Source: Corynebacterium sp. 122RC1
Lineage (GTDB): Bacteria > Actinomycetota > Actinomycetes > Mycobacteriales > Mycobacteriaceae
Direction: 5' to 3'
Assembly: GCF_024580955.1 (NCBI RefSeq)
Contig: NZ_JANIKD010000005.1
Span: 62,001 to 126,000, forward strand
DNA length: 64,000 bases
The notes under the pieces were generated by a model that saw nothing but the letters and a program-made list of their open reading frames with translations, had not been told where the DNA came from and did not search any database. Positions within the stretch are counted from its first letter, which is position 1, and each line of letters begins with the position of its first letter. Of the stretch, positions 18,289 to 28,287 are shown piece after piece. Made by a program: the position numbers and the translations under genes.

Positions 18289-19830
18289 CTAAATGCTCAG
18301 CGGTTGGGTGTGCGGAGTGACGGCGACGGGGAGTGCTGTTTCACCCATGAGGTCGGCGTCCACGGCTGCTGCCGCAGCGCGGCCTTCGGCGATGGCCCAC
18401 ACGATCAGTGATTGGCCGCGGCCGTTGTCGCCGGCTACGTACACTTTTGGCTTGAACCCTGGGAACAGGGGCTTGACCTGGGCGCGGTATTCGGAATCGC
18501 GGACCATGCGGCCGCGTTCATCGAAGGCAACGCCGAGTTCGTGGATTACACCGGAGCGCTCGGCACCGCTGAAGCCCAGGGCGATGAGCACCAGGTCGGC
18601 GTCGATCTCGAAGTCGGTGTCCTCCATGGGCACGCGCTTGCCATCTACCACCTTGACCTCGTTGCCGCGCAGGGAGGTCACGCGGCCGTTTTCGCCGTGG
18701 AAGGAGACGGTGTTCACGTTGTAGATGCGCTCGCCCAGGGCGTCGCCGGGTGCGCGCTTGGCCAGGCCCAGGGCTTCGATCTCTGCTGCGGATTCGTCAC
18801 CGGTGATCACGTACTCGCCCTCTTCGTGGGCGGTGGCGGTGCGGTAGAGCAGTGGGTACATCGGCCATGGGGTGGAGGCGGCGCGGTGCTTCGGTGCGCG
18901 AGGGCGGATGTCGAACTGGGTCACGCTCGCTGCGCCTTGGCGCAGCGCGGTGCCAAAGCAGTCGGTGCCGGTGTCGCCGCCGCCGATGATGACCACCTTC
19001 TTGCCCTTGGCGTCGATCACTGGCACGTCTTCATCGCCTTCGCACACGCGGTTTTGGAGGGTGAGGTATTCCATCGCGGGGTAGATTCCCTCAAGCTCGC
19101 GGCCTTCAACAGGCAGGTCGCGGGCCACGGGGGTGCCGGTTGCCAGCACTACGGCGTTGTATCCGGCAAGGTCCGCCGCGGTGGGGGAGACGCCGGTGCG
19201 GAACTCGGTGCCTTCCGCCTGCATCTGCTCAAGGCGGCGGTCAATCCACTTGTTTTCCATCTTGTACTCGGGCACACCGTAGCGCATGAGCCCGCCGATG
19301 CGATCGTCGCGCTCAAATACTGTCACCTTGTGTCCAGCGCGGGTCAGTTGCTGCGCCGCGGCGAGGCCAGCGGGCCCGGAGCCCACCACTGCCACCTTCA
19401 TGCCTGTGTCGAGGGATGGCTTGATCGGGGTCACCCAGCCTTCCTCGAACCCGCGCTCGGCGATGGCCAGCTCAACGTTCTTGATAGTGACGGCGTCGTC
19501 GGAAATGCCGAGCACGCAGGCGCCTTCGCAGGGGGCGGGGCACAGGCGGCCGGTAAATTCGGGGAAGTTGTTGGTGGCGTGGAGGCGGTCGAATGCTTCC
19601 TGCCAGCGGTCTTGGCGCACGAGGTCATTCCACTCGGGGATGATGTTGCCCAGCGGGCAGCCTTCGTGGCAGAAGGGCACGCCGCAGTCCATGCAGCGGG
19701 TTGCCTGCTGCTCGATTTGGCCGCTTGGGGCCTGCTCGTACACTTCGCGCCAGTCCATCAAGCGCAGAGGCACAGGGCGGTGTGCCGGCTCGGCGCGGTC
19801 AAACTTTTGAAAACCGTGTGGATCAGCCAT
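18289..19830 (-). CDS. gltD: Glutamate synthase small subunit
   Basis: A 513-aa NADPH-oxidising subunit of GOGAT; it passes electrons through FAD and FeS clusters to GltB. The N-terminal cysteines are seen in CMDCGVPFCHEGCPLGN and in CPAPCEGACVLG. The FAD dinucleotide site VAVVGSGPAGLAAA is near 147 and the NADPH site VVIIGGGDTGTD near 290. Its ATG overlaps the gltB stop by one base (TAATG), a standard arrangement for coupled translation. Confidence 0.97.
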   Translation of the reverse strand: MADPHGFQKFDRAEPAHRPVPLRLMDWREVYEQAPSGQIEQQATRCMDCGVPFCHEGCPLGNIIPEWNDLVRQDRWQEAFDRLHATNNFPEFTGRLCPAPCEGACVLGISDDAVTIKNVELAIAERGFEEGWVTPIKPSLDTGMKVAVVGSGPAGLAAAQQLTRAGHKVTVFERDDRIGGLMRYGVPEYKMENKWIDRRLEQMQAEGTEFRTGVSPTAADLAGYNAVVLATGTPVARDLPVEGRELEGIYPAMEYLTLQNRVCEGDEDVPVIDAKGKKVVIIGGGDTGTDCFGTALRQGAASVTQFDIRPRAPKHRAASTPWPMYPLLYRTATAHEEGEYVITGDESAAEIEALGLAKRAPGDALGERIYNVNTVSFHGENGRVTSLRGNEVKVVDGKRVPMEDTDFEIDADLVLIALGFSGAERSGVIHELGVAFDERGRMVRDSEYRAQVKPLFPGFKPKVYVAGDNGRGQSLIVWAIAEGRAAAAAVDADLMGETALPVAVTPHTQPLSI

Positions 19831-22800
19831 TAGTTCACTGCCTCCATGATTGCTTCGTTGACGTCGCGGCCCTCGCGGGTTGCCACGTCGATGACATCCA
19901 GCACCTTTCGGTACGGCGCTGGCAGGATCTTGATGAATTGTTGCGGCTGCACCGTGGTGGTTGCCCCGGTGCGGCGAGCGTGCTCGGCCAGGATGTGCTC
20001 CAGGAACTCGATGTCAGTGTCCGTGAGTTCTTCCACGCCGTTGGCCACGTCCTTGTTCAGGCGTTCTGTCACCTTTCCGGTGTCTAGCAGGTAGGCCACG
20101 CCACCGGACATGCCGGCACCGAAGTTCTCACCGACCTCACCGATCACCACAACCTTGCCGCCGGTCATGTACTCGCAGCCGTGGTTGCCAATACCTTCAA
20201 CTACCGCCGTTGCGCCGGAGTTGCGCACGCAGAAACGCTCGCCGACGGCACCGCGGATGAACAGCTCGCCACTGGTTGCGCCATAGCCCACCACGTTGCC
20301 CGCGATGATGTCCGGGTTGTGCTTGAGCTGCTTTGGCGCGTCCGCGCTTGGGCGCACCACGATGCGTCCGCCGGAGAGACCCTTGCCCACGAAGTCGTTG
20401 GCGTCGCCTTCCAGGTCCAGCGTCATGCCGCGAGGGATGAAAGCACCAAAGGAGTTGCCTGCGGAACCGGTGAAGGAAAGGTGCAGAGTGTCCTCCGGCA
20501 GGCCCTGGGCGCCCGCGGCGCGGGTCACCCTCGAGCCGGTCATAGTACCCACGGAGCGGTTCACATTGGTGATGGGGTAGTGCAGGGAAATGGTGGGGTT
20601 TTCACCCGCAGCCATCCACTGCGGCGCATTCGCGGAGTTCTTGGCCGCGGCGGCGTCGATGGTGAGCTGGGTGTCCGCGATGATCTGGTGATCCAGGGCC
20701 TTTTCCAGGCCATGTTCCTGCGTCCTGGTGCAGCGCAGGTTTTGGTTGCGGAAGTGCGGGGACTCCACACGGTGGAAGATCGGGCTGAGGTCCAGCTTGC
20801 CCGCGCGTGCGGTTGCGGTTTCCTCAGCCATCTTGAGCACCTGGGCCTGGCCCACGGCTTCGTCGATGGAGCGGAAGCCCAGTTCAGCCAGGTATTCACG
20901 CACTTCCTCGGCGATGAAGGTAAAGAAGTTCACCACATGCTCCGCCCGGCCCGTGAACTTCTTCCGCAGCTCAGGGTTCTGGGTGGCAATACCCACGGGG
21001 CAGGTGTCCAGGTGGCATACGCGCATCATGATGCAGCCCTCAACCACCAGCGGAGCGGTGGCAAAGCCGAACTCTTCTGCGCCGAGGAGGGCTGCAATCA
21101 CCACGTCGCGGCCGGTCTTCAACTGGCCGTCGCACTGCACGCGGATTCGGTCACGCAGGCCGTTGAGCAGCAGGGTCTGCTGGGTTTCCGCAAGGCCAAG
21201 CTCCCAAGGGCCACCAGCGTGCTTCAAGGAGGTCAGCGGGGAAGCGCCGGTGCCGCCGTCATGCCCAGACACAAGAACCACGTCAGCGTGTGCCTTGGAA
21301 ACACCCGCAGCCACGGCGCCGATGCCCTGCTCCGCAACGAGCTTCACGTGGATGCGGGCGTCGGGGTTAGCGTTCTTGAGGTCGTGGATGAGCTGGGCCA
21401 GGTCCTCAATGGAGTAGATGTCGTGGTGTGGCGGCGGGGAGATCAGTCCCACGCCTGGGGTGGTGATGCGCACCTCGGCGACCCAAGGGTAGACCTTGTT
21501 CGGTGGCAACTGGCCACCCTCGCCTGGCTTTGCGCCCTGGGCCATCTTGATCTGAATGTCCGTGCAGTTGGAGAGGTAGTGGCTGGTCACACCAAAGCGG
21601 CCGGAGGCCACCTGCTTGATGGCGGAGCGCTTCCAGTCACCGTTTGGCTCCACGGCAAAGCGCTTTGCATCCTCGCCGCCCTCGCCGGAGTTGGACATAG
21701 CACCGAGGCGGTTCATGGCGATTGCCAGCACCTCGTGGGCCTCGGCGGAGATAGAGCCGTAACTCATGGCGCCGGTGGAGAAGCGCTTGACGATGTCCGC
21801 CACTGGCTCCACCTCGTCCACGGAAATTGGCTCGCGGTCGGGGGCGAACTCAAAGAGGCCGCGGATAGTGGCCAGGCGCTTGGACTGGTCATCCACCTTC
21901 TGGGTGTACTCCTTGAAGATGGCGTACTGGCCAGTCTTGGTGGCGTGCTGCAGCTTGAAGATGGTCTCTGGATTGAAAAGGTGGTATTCACCCTCGCGGC
22001 GCCACTTGTATTCACCACCCAAGTCCAGTGCGCGGTGCGCGTGCTCTTCGGGGCGCGGCAGGAAGGCGCTGCGATGGCGGGCCTCCACGTCTGCGGCAAC
22101 ATCTTCCAAGTCGATACCGGAGATTGGGGAGGGGATGCCACCGAAGTATTCATCCAGGAGGTCCTGGTGGAGGCCGGTGACGTCGGCAAGCTGCGCGCCG
22201 CGGTAGGAAGCGACGGTGGCGATACCCATCTTGGACATCACCTTGAGCACGCCGGAGGTGGCGGCGGTGATGTAGTTGGTGCAGGCCTGGTCCAGGGTGA
22301 GCTCGCCGAGTTGGCCGGCCATGCGCAGCTCGTCGATGGTTTCAAAGGCCATGTAGGGGTTGATTACGTCTGCGCCGAAGCTGATGAGCATGGCCAGGTG
22401 GTGAACTTCGCGGGCGTCGCCGGACTCGATCACCAGGGAGGCGTGGGTGCGGGTGCGCTCGGCCACCAGGTGTTGGTGCACCGCGGAAGTGAGCAGCAGA
22501 GATGGGATCGGTGCGTAGCGTTCGTCGGATTCGCGGTCCGAGATCACGATGATGGTCTTGCCCTCGGCAATCGCCTTGGATACTTCACGGCGCACGCGGG
22601 CGATGGCCTCGCGCATGCCGGCGCCGTGGTGTGCCACGGGGTAAAGGCCGGAGATTACCGCTGCGCCGAATGCTGGCCACTGGTCGTCGTCATTGGCGTG
22701 GATCAGTGTTGCCAGCTCGTGGTTGTCAATCACGGGACGATCCAGGTGGATACGTCGGGCTGCCTCAGCGTCTGGGTGCAGCACGTCGGACTGCGCGCCC

Positions 22801-24413
22801 AGCAGCGTGAACATGGAGGTCACGGGCTTTTCGCGGATGGAGTCCAGCGGGGGGTTGGTCACCTGGGCAAAGCGCTGCGCGAAGAAGTCGTAGAGCATGC
22901 GCGGGCGCGCGGACAGGGCAGCGATCGGGGTGTCGGAGCCCATGGAGCCGATTGCCTCGGCGGCGTCCAGCGCCATGGGGCGCACGATGAGGTCCACGTC
23001 TTCTTCCGTGATGCCAAAGACGCGCTGGCGCAGGACGGCGCGGTTGTGCGGCATGTAGTCGTAGCGGGTCTGCGGGAGGTGTTCGAGGTGCACAAAGTTC
23101 TCGCGGATCCACTCACCGTATGGTGCGGCGGTGGCCAGTTCACGCTTGATTTCTTCATCCTCGATGATGCGGCCCGCGGCGGTGTCCACTAAGAACATGC
23201 GGCCAGGCTGCACGCGGGTGCGCTTGACGACGTGCTTCGGGTCAATATCCAGCACACCCGCTTCGGATGCCATCACAACAAGGCCATCATCGGTGATCCA
23301 GATGCGTCCGGGGCGCAGGCCGTTGCGGTCCAGGGTGGCGCCAACCAGGGTGCCGTCGGTAAATGCCACGGCTGCGGGGCCATCCCAGGGTTCCATGAGG
23401 CAGGAGTGGTACTCGTAGAAGTCGCGGAGCTTCGGGTCGATGTTGTCCGCGTGCTCCCAGGCCTGCGGGATCATCATCATGACTGCGTGCGGGAGGTCGC
23501 GGCCGCCAAGGTGGAGCAGTTCGAGGGCCTCATCCAAACGCGCGGTATCCGAGCCAGTTGGGGTGCAGATGGGCAGTACGCGATCCAGGGGCCCTAGCTT
23601 TTCGGACTGAATGAGCGATTCGCGTGCGCGCATCCAGTTTTCGTTGCCGCGCACGGTGTTGATCTCACCGTTGTGCGCCACCAGGCGGTAGGGGTGCGCA
23701 AGCGGCCAGGCGGGGAAGGTGTTGGTGGAGAAGCGGGAGTGCACCAGCGCGATTGCGGTTTCCATGCGTTGATCGCGCAGGTCAGGGTAGAACGCCGCCA
23801 ACTGAGGGGTGGTGAGCATGCCCTTGTACACGATGGTGCGCGCGGAAAGGGAGGGGAAGTACACAGTGTCTTCGCCGTTTTTGGTGCCCAGCTCGCGCTC
23901 GCAGCGCTTGCGCACGAAGAACATCACGCGGTCTAGGTCGATGCCGGAGAGCTGGTTGCCTTCGGTGTCGGTGGCCGTGATGAAGACCTGTTCGAAGTGC
24001 GGCATGGCGTCGAGTGCCATTTCGCCGAGGTCAGACGGGTCAATGGGGACCTCGCGCCAGCCGAGAACTTCGGCGCCCTCCTCGCGGGCGATGGCTTCGA
24101 TCTCGCGCTTGGCGTCCAGCATGGCCATGCGGGCCTTTGGTAGGAAGGCGATGCCGGTGGCGTAGGAACCCTGGGCGGGCAGCTTGAAGTCCACGACGGA
24201 ACGGTAGAGGCGGTCGGGGATTTGCAGGAGGATTCCTGCGCCGTCGCCGGTGTTCTTCTCTGCGCCGGCGGCACCACGGTGGTCAAGGTTCACGAGTGCC
24301 TGGATGGCCTTGTCCACGAGGCTGCGCGTTGCGCGTCCATACATGTCTGCAACGAACGCAACGCCACACGCGTCCTTCTCAAACGAAGGGTTGTACAAGC
24401 CCTGTTTGTTCAT
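19830..24413 (-). CDS. gltB: Glutamate synthase large subunit
   Basis: A 1527-aa GOGAT alpha chain that makes two glutamates from glutamine and 2-oxoglutarate. The amidotransferase nucleophile is the Cys in EKDACGVAF near residue 16, exposed after removal of a short propeptide. The FMN/3Fe-4S domain has [15 protein letters not shown] near 1145, and the C-terminal glycine-rich GXXGXXXG beta-helix is present. ATG 24413 is chosen: AAGAGGTG lies 4 nt upstream. The GTG two codons earlier is less likely. GOGAT genes lie at this locus between unrelated genes, not next to glnA. Confidence 0.97.
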   Translation of the reverse strand: MNKQGLYNPSFEKDACGVAFVADMYGRATRSLVDKAIQALVNLDHRGAAGAEKNTGDGAGILLQIPDRLYRSVVDFKLPAQGSYATGIAFLPKARMAMLDAKREIEAIAREEGAEVLGWREVPIDPSDLGEMALDAMPHFEQVFITATDTEGNQLSGIDLDRVMFFVRKRCERELGTKNGEDTVYFPSLSARTIVYKGMLTTPQLAAFYPDLRDQRMETAIALVHSRFSTNTFPAWPLAHPYRLVAHNGEINTVRGNENWMRARESLIQSEKLGPLDRVLPICTPTGSDTARLDEALELLHLGGRDLPHAVMMMIPQAWEHADNIDPKLRDFYEYHSCLMEPWDGPAAVAFTDGTLVGATLDRNGLRPGRIWITDDGLVVMASEAGVLDIDPKHVVKRTRVQPGRMFLVDTAAGRIIEDEEIKRELATAAPYGEWIRENFVHLEHLPQTRYDYMPHNRAVLRQRVFGITEEDVDLIVRPMALDAAEAIGSMGSDTPIAALSARPRMLYDFFAQRFAQVTNPPLDSIREKPVTSMFTLLGAQSDVLHPDAEAARRIHLDRPVIDNHELATLIHANDDDQWPAFGAAVISGLYPVAHHGAGMREAIARVRREVSKAIAEGKTIIVISDRESDERYAPIPSLLLTSAVHQHLVAERTRTHASLVIESGDAREVHHLAMLISFGADVINPYMAFETIDELRMAGQLGELTLDQACTNYITAATSGVLKVMSKMGIATVASYRGAQLADVTGLHQDLLDEYFGGIPSPISGIDLEDVAADVEARHRSAFLPRPEEHAHRALDLGGEYKWRREGEYHLFNPETIFKLQHATKTGQYAIFKEYTQKVDDQSKRLATIRGLFEFAPDREPISVDEVEPVADIVKRFSTGAMSYGSISAEAHEVLAIAMNRLGAMSNSGEGGEDAKRFAVEPNGDWKRSAIKQVASGRFGVTSHYLSNCTDIQIKMAQGAKPGEGGQLPPNKVYPWVAEVRITTPGVGLISPPPHHDIYSIEDLAQLIHDLKNANPDARIHVKLVAEQGIGAVAAGVSKAHADVVLVSGHDGGTGASPLTSLKHAGGPWELGLAETQQTLLLNGLRDRIRVQCDGQLKTGRDVVIAALLGAEEFGFATAPLVVEGCIMMRVCHLDTCPVGIATQNPELRKKFTGRAEHVVNFFTFIAEEVREYLAELGFRSIDEAVGQAQVLKMAEETATARAGKLDLSPIFHRVESPHFRNQNLRCTRTQEHGLEKALDHQIIADTQLTIDAAAAKNSANAPQWMAAGENPTISLHYPITNVNRSVGTMTGSRVTRAAGAQGLPEDTLHLSFTGSAGNSFGAFIPRGMTLDLEGDANDFVGKGLSGGRIVVRPSADAPKQLKHNPDIIAGNVVGYGATSGELFIRGAVGERFCVRNSGATAVVEGIGNHGCEYMTGGKVVVIGEVGENFGAGMSGGVAYLLDTGKVTERLNKDVANGVEELTDTDIEFLEHILAEHARRTGATTTVQPQQFIKILPAPYRKVLDVIDVATREGRDVNEAIMEAVN

Positions 24414-24463
24414 GATCACCTCTTGGATTCTGTTGGTCAGTACATGCAGATCATCGAGTTACA

Positions 24464-24497
24464 CTGGGCCACTCTCTGGGCCACTCTTGGCTACTCT
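24464..24497 (-). repeat. Three tandem 12-bp repeats in the gltB leader
   Basis: CTGGGCCACTCT occurs at 24464-24475 and again at 24476-24487, directly followed by a degenerate third copy (TGGCTACTCT). The array lies between the AmtR-like box and the gltB start, so it would be in the 5' leader of the mRNA. Confidence 0.7.
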
Positions 24498-24503
24498 GCG
24501 TCA

Positions 24504-24523
24504 ATCTATAACTCAACAGGTTT
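24504..24523 (-). promoter_or_regulatory. AmtR-like operator upstream of gltB
   Basis: On the minus strand the site reads CTGT-TGAGTT-ATAGAT. It differs by one base from the C. glutamicum AmtR pattern CTAT-N6-ATAG and lies about 95 bp before the gltB start. AmtR represses nitrogen-assimilation genes, including gltBD, in C. glutamicum. Match by eye only. Confidence 0.45.
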
Positions 24524-24578
24524 CCAATACTGCGGTAAAGTGAGGTAACCCTAAAACTGCTGGCCAATAGAAAGTTAC

Positions 24579-24594
24579 CGTGATCTATTTCACA
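24579..24594 (-). promoter_or_regulatory. GlxR/CRP-like palindrome upstream of gltB
   Basis: CGTGA-TCTATT-TCACA matches the GlxR consensus TGTGA-N6-TCACA with one mismatch and keeps the central TA. It lies in the 308-bp gap between gltB and the divergent monooxygenase gene. It could affect either gene. Confidence 0.45.
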
Positions 24595-24721
24595 AGATAA
24601 TACCTTTTGGAGAACAGTTTTAGTGAATAAATCTCCAGCCGTCCTCCCGGGCTACGATTGCCACCCAAACGGGCACGGGAATTTTATTCACGGGCACACG
24701 GAATGAGGAAAGGCCCCCAAA

Positions 24722-25012
24722 ATGCAAGAAAGCAGCACGAACATTGCCGTCCGAGGCCAGCTTGTCTGCGCAAACGAACAAGAGGCTGCGGCGGTGCTTT
24801 TCAACCTCCCCGAGCACACGCGGCTTACCCGAGCTGAACCGGGCTGCCTCAAGTTTGTGGTGACCCAAAGCGCAGATCCGCTGGTCTTTGAAGTAGAGGA
24901 GCGGTTTCTCGATCAAGAGGCCTTTGACGCCCACCAGGCACGCCTGCGCGGCACCACATGGTGGGAGGCAACCCAGAATATCCACCGCTCCTATGAGGTC
25001 ACCGAAGCGTAA
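24722..25012 (+). CDS. Antibiotic biosynthesis monooxygenase (ABM) domain protein
   Basis: A 96-aa single-domain protein of the dimeric alpha-beta barrel ABM type (YgiN-like): N-terminal strand IAVRGQLVC, helix, EPGCLKFVVTQS strand, then FEVEERFLDQEAFDAHQA. Such proteins include quinol monooxygenases and heme-degrading enzymes; the substrate here is unknown. A GAGGAAAGG ribosome site is before the ATG. It is divergent from gltB and convergent with the next gene. Confidence 0.82.
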   Translation: MQESSTNIAVRGQLVCANEQEAAAVLFNLPEHTRLTRAEPGCLKFVVTQSADPLVFEVEERFLDQEAFDAHQARLRGTTWWEATQNIHRSYEVTEA

Positions 25013-25021
25013 AACGCGCGG

Positions 25022-25444
25022 TTAGCGCGCAGCGATGATGTTGATCATCCAGCGGGTGCCGAACTTGTCGGTGAGCATGCCAAAAGAATCGCCCCAGGGT
25101 GCCTGCGCGAGCTCCACCTGCACGGTCTCAGCGATTTCCTTCAGGCTGTTCCAGTGAGCGGTGAGGGTCTCGCCATCTTCGGCTGCGGAACCAGTGAGGG
25201 ACAGCGGCGTATCGTCACCTGGGGTGACGTCCATCTCCTCAGGAACATCTGAGGCAAACAGCACAGGCTTGCCGTCGATACGCAGCTCGGAGTGCATGAT
25301 CAGTTCCGCGATGCTGGCGTCATTGCCCGGCATGTCGCCGAAGGTCATGAACTGCACTTCGCCGCCGAGAATCCGCTGGTAGGCCTCCATGGCCTCGCGT
25401 GCAGCGCCGGTGAAGTTGCGGTATGGGGTCAGATTTACAGTCAT
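25022..25444 (-). CDS. VOC/PhnB-like glyoxalase-fold protein
   Basis: A 140-aa member of the PhnB/3-demethylubiquinone-methyltransferase-like branch of the vicinal oxygen chelate superfamily. The N-terminus NLTPYRNFTGAAREAMEAYQ and the end APWGDSFGMLTDKFGTRWMINI are typical. Family members bind a metal in many cases, but the usual role of this branch is not known. ATGs at 25450 and 25444 are both possible; no clear Shine-Dalgarno separates them. The gap to the next gene (25445-25631) holds no gene, only an imperfect inverted repeat CGTGG..TCACCACG near 25503-25523. Confidence 0.82.
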   Translation of the reverse strand: MTVNLTPYRNFTGAAREAMEAYQRILGGEVQFMTFGDMPGNDASIAELIMHSELRIDGKPVLFASDVPEEMDVTPGDDTPLSLTGSAAEDGETLTAHWNSLKEIAETVQVELAQAPWGDSFGMLTDKFGTRWMINIIAAR

Positions 25445-25618
25445 GCGCATGAGCTTGGGTCAAAGAGTGTGCGCTGAATATTTTGGGAATCAAAAGAGCG
25501 TCCGTGGCGTGAGATTCACCACGTCAAAATGCGGGAACATGCAGTTTAGGGCAAGTTTCGACGCCGCCAAGCGCCGCTCGTTCCCCAGGTGAGTTTCGCG
25601 GGCATGCGGTCAGGTGCG

Positions 25619-25631
25619 TAACTTATCTTGG
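25619..25631 (+). promoter_or_regulatory. Putative leaderless promoter of the antiporter gene
   Basis: TAACTT (25619-25624) plus 7 nt leads straight into GTG 25632. No ribosome site is visible before that GTG. Confidence 0.4.
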
Positions 25632-26984
25632 GTGAATGCTGTCCTTCTTGCCGTGCTGGTCATGCTCATCCTGGCCCTCGCACGAGTCCACGTAGTCCTT
25701 GCCCTATTCATCGGTGCCCTCGTTGGTGGCCTTGCCAGTGGAATCGGTTTGGAGTCCACCATGGTGGCCTTCCAAGACGGCCTTTCCGGCGGTGCCAAGA
25801 TTGCCCTCTCCTACGCCCTGCTCGGCGCCTTCGCAATGGCTGTAGCCAGCGCCGGCCTGCCCAAGTTGCTCGCCGAGGCCATCATGAACCGCATCGGCGT
25901 GGACGACCCCACCACCCAGCGTCGCACCGTTGCCGCCACCAAGTGGCTGCTCGTGCTCGGTGTGCTGGCTATGTCCATCATGAGCCAGAACCTCATCCCG
26001 GTGCACATCGCCTTCATCCCGCTGCTGATCCCGCCGCTGCTGGGCGTGATGAACCGTCTGCACCTGGACCGCCGAATGATCGCCTGCGTGCTGGCCTTTG
26101 GCCTGGTGACCACTTACATGTGGATCCCGCTTGGCTTCGGTTCAATCTTCCTCAATGACATCCTCCTGGCCAACATCGAGGCCGCTGGTCTGAGCACCGC
26201 TGGCCTCAACATCTTGCAGGTTATGGCGATCCCCGCGCTGGGTATGTTCCTCGGTCTTCTCATCGCCGTGTTCATCTCCTACCGCAAGCCGCGCACCTAT
26301 GAGGACCGTGCGGTGGGCGTGCAGTCCGGTGAGGATGAGCCGGTTTCGCGCTACAAGCTCATCATCTCGCTCGTGGCGATCGTGGCGGTGTTCGTGGTCC
26401 AGATGGTGCTGCAGGCGCAGGACTCTGAAGCCGATGGTCTGCTCATCGGCTCCCTGATTGGCCTTGCCATCATGCTGGGCACAGGTGCCGTGAGCTGGCG
26501 GGAGGCCGATGACGTGTTCAGTCAAGGCATGAAGATGATGGCCCTGATCGGCTTCATCATGATCACCGCCCAGGGCTTCGCCTCGGTGATGCGTGAGACC
26601 GGCGAGGTGGAGTCGCTCGTGAATGCCTCCGCTGACCTGATTGGCCAAAACCAGGCCTTGGGCGCGTTCGTGATGCTGCTTGTGGGTTTGATCGTCACCA
26701 TGGGCATCGGCTCCTCCTTCTCCACGCTGCCGATCATCACCACCATTTACGTCCCGCTGTGTATGGCTCTCGGTTTTAGCCCGGCCGCAACTGTGGCAAT
26801 CATCGGTGCCGCAGGCGCCCTCGGCGACGCCGGCTCTCCAGCCTCCGATTCCACCCTCGGCCCCACTGCCGGCCTCAACGCAGACGGCCAACACGACCAC
26901 ATCCGTGACTCCGTCATCCCTACCTTCCTCCACTTCAACATCCCGTTGCTGGTGTTCGGCTGGGTCGCAGCGATGGTCCTCTAG
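25632..26984 (+). CDS. Na+/H+ antiporter family membrane protein
   Basis: A 450-aa integral membrane protein with about 11-12 hydrophobic segments. It resembles the YuiF/NhaC-like antiporter family: a GLP..LLAEAIMNRIG loop, MSQNLIPVHIAFIPLLIPPLL, and the C-terminal GDAGSPASDSTLGPTAGLN motif. Such proteins exchange cations, or in some annotations amino acids, across the membrane; the ion is not clear from sequence. The start may be GTG 25632, fitting a leaderless transcript, or GTG 25614 in the same frame. The 161-bp gap after it holds nothing I recognise. Confidence 0.85.
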   Translation: MNAVLLAVLVMLILALARVHVVLALFIGALVGGLASGIGLESTMVAFQDGLSGGAKIALSYALLGAFAMAVASAGLPKLLAEAIMNRIGVDDPTTQRRTVAATKWLLVLGVLAMSIMSQNLIPVHIAFIPLLIPPLLGVMNRLHLDRRMIACVLAFGLVTTYMWIPLGFGSIFLNDILLANIEAAGLSTAGLNILQVMAIPALGMFLGLLIAVFISYRKPRTYEDRAVGVQSGEDEPVSRYKLIISLVAIVAVFVVQMVLQAQDSEADGLLIGSLIGLAIMLGTGAVSWREADDVFSQGMKMMALIGFIMITAQGFASVMRETGEVESLVNASADLIGQNQALGAFVMLLVGLIVTMGIGSSFSTLPIITTIYVPLCMALGFSPAATVAIIGAAGALGDAGSPASDSTLGPTAGLNADGQHDHIRDSVIPTFLHFNIPLLVFGWVAAMVL

Positions 26985-27145
26985 CGCAGTCGCGTTCATT
27001 GCTCAGGTCACAATTGCGTTACGCTTTGCCGCATTCCGTGCCAAGCAGAACTTTTGCCTCTACCGTGGGCGAGGAAGTGCGAAAGTGCGCACACCGCATC
27101 GCACGAATTGTCTAACGCAGAAGCCAACGAAGAAGGAGCAAGCAA

Positions 27146-27355
27146 ATGTCTGATCTCAACAACAAGCTCGAAGACCTCGGCGGCAAGGCAAAGGAATCTT
27201 TCGGCGAGGCAACCGGCAACGAAAAGCTTGCCGACGAAGGCCGCGCCGACCAGACCAAGGCGGACATCAAGGACGCAGTCTCCAACGCCGGCGAGAAGCT
27301 CGAGCAGGCGAAGGACAAGGTCCTCGGCGCCTTCCAGAAGGACGAAGAGAAGTAA
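27146..27355 (+). CDS. CsbD-family stress protein
   Basis: A 69-aa, highly charged, Ala/Lys/Asp/Glu-rich protein. Its pattern NKLEDLGGKAKESFGEATGNEKLADEG is the CsbD signature. CsbD proteins are small, mostly helical and induced by general stress in many bacteria; molecular role unknown. A GAAGGAG ribosome site is 8 nt before the ATG, and a strong terminator follows, so it is a single-gene unit. Confidence 0.93.
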   Translation: MSDLNNKLEDLGGKAKESFGEATGNEKLADEGRADQTKADIKDAVSNAGEKLEQAKDKVLGAFQKDEEK

Positions 27356-27381
27356 GAGAGGATTCAGCGATCCTCAATCTG

Positions 27382-27417
27382 AAAACCCACCTCCCGCTGA
27401 AGGAGGTGGGTTTTTCC
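27382..27417 (+). terminator. Rho-independent terminator after csbD-like gene
   Basis: AACCCACCTCC, a short loop, and GGAGGTGGGTT form an 11-bp stem followed by TTTTT. Confidence 0.93.
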
Positions 27418-27563
27418 GTTGCTGCTTTTCCCCAAAAACTAAGCCTGAACTTGGTTTTTGTAGCCTTACTTTGCTTTCCAAATGCCCCGTATTGTGGAAA
27501 CCTTGGTGCTAAAGAGAGCCCAATCTTCGAGGCTTTTCCATCTTCCACCGCTAAGGGACTGTC

Positions 27564-28277
27564 ATGGCACTCGCAGGAACCAAAGAGCAGGGCTTTGAGC
27601 CGCACGCACAAGGCATGAATTCAAAACTGAACTGGATCCGTGCCGGGGTACTCGGAGCCAACGACGGTATCGTGTCCGTCGCCGCGCTGCTGATCGCGGT
27701 GATCGCCGCCGGTTCGGATCGTGGCGCCACCCTGACCGCGGGTATGGCTGCCCTGGTGGCCGGTGCAATTTCCATGGCGCTTGGTGAATACGTAAGCGTT
27801 TCCGCCCAGCGCGACTCCGAGCGCAGCCTGGTGGAGCTGGAGCGCTTCGAGCTCGAGCATTACAAGGAAGAGGAGATCCACGAGCTGGCGGAGATTCTGG
27901 AGAAGCTCGGTATGGAGGCAGAAACCGCAGCTAGGGGTGCGCGGGAGATCCAAAACAATGATCCGCTGGCGGCCCACCTGCAATTGGAACTGGGTATTGA
28001 TGAAGAAGAACTCACCAGTCCCATCGCGGCCGCAATTTCTTCCGCGATTTCCTTCACCCTGGGCGCCCTGCTGCCGCTGCTCGCCGCAATGTTTGCTCCC
28101 GCGGACACCAAGGTCTTCGTGGTGGCGGCGTGCACGCTCATCGCGCTGGGCTGCACTGGTTACCTCTCCGCGGTCCTGGCAAAGACGCCGCGAGCCCGTT
28201 CGAGCCTTCGCCTCGTCGTGGGTGGCACCTTGGGTTTGATTCTTACGTACTTCGCCGGATCGATGTTTGGCGTCTAA
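27564..28277 (+). CDS. VIT/CCC1-family metal transporter
   Basis: A 237-aa membrane protein of the VIT1/CCC1 family, which moves iron or manganese out of the cytoplasm. The first membrane segment carries LGANDGIVSVAALLIAVIAA, and MALGEYVSVSAQRDSER is the conserved segment after TM2. A cytosolic helical domain (about 85-140, rich in Glu) would bind metal ions, followed by three more membrane segments. The start at 27564 has an AAGGGA stretch upstream. The gene directly precedes the lipoprotein gene. Confidence 0.92.
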   Translation: MALAGTKEQGFEPHAQGMNSKLNWIRAGVLGANDGIVSVAALLIAVIAAGSDRGATLTAGMAALVAGAISMALGEYVSVSAQRDSERSLVELERFELEHYKEEEIHELAEILEKLGMEAETAARGAREIQNNDPLAAHLQLELGIDEEELTSPIAAAISSAISFTLGALLPLLAAMFAPADTKVFVVAACTLIALGCTGYLSAVLAKTPRARSSLRLVVGGTLGLILTYFAGSMFGV

Positions 28278-28287
28278 TCTGGGGCAG
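28275..28287 (+). promoter_or_regulatory. Putative leaderless promoter inside the VIT stop codon
   Basis: TAATCT (28275-28280) uses the TAA stop codon of the VIT gene as the start of a -10 element. Seven nt later comes ATG 28288. A weak GGGG before the ATG could instead be a ribosome site. Confidence 0.35.

Noticed and set aside
18412..19833. 473-aa plus-strand open frame across gltD
   Set aside because: Antisense shadow; gltD has all cofactor motifs.
20181..23192. 1003-aa plus-strand open frame inside gltB
   Set aside because: Antisense shadow of gltB, with Val/His/Gly-rich composition and no motifs.
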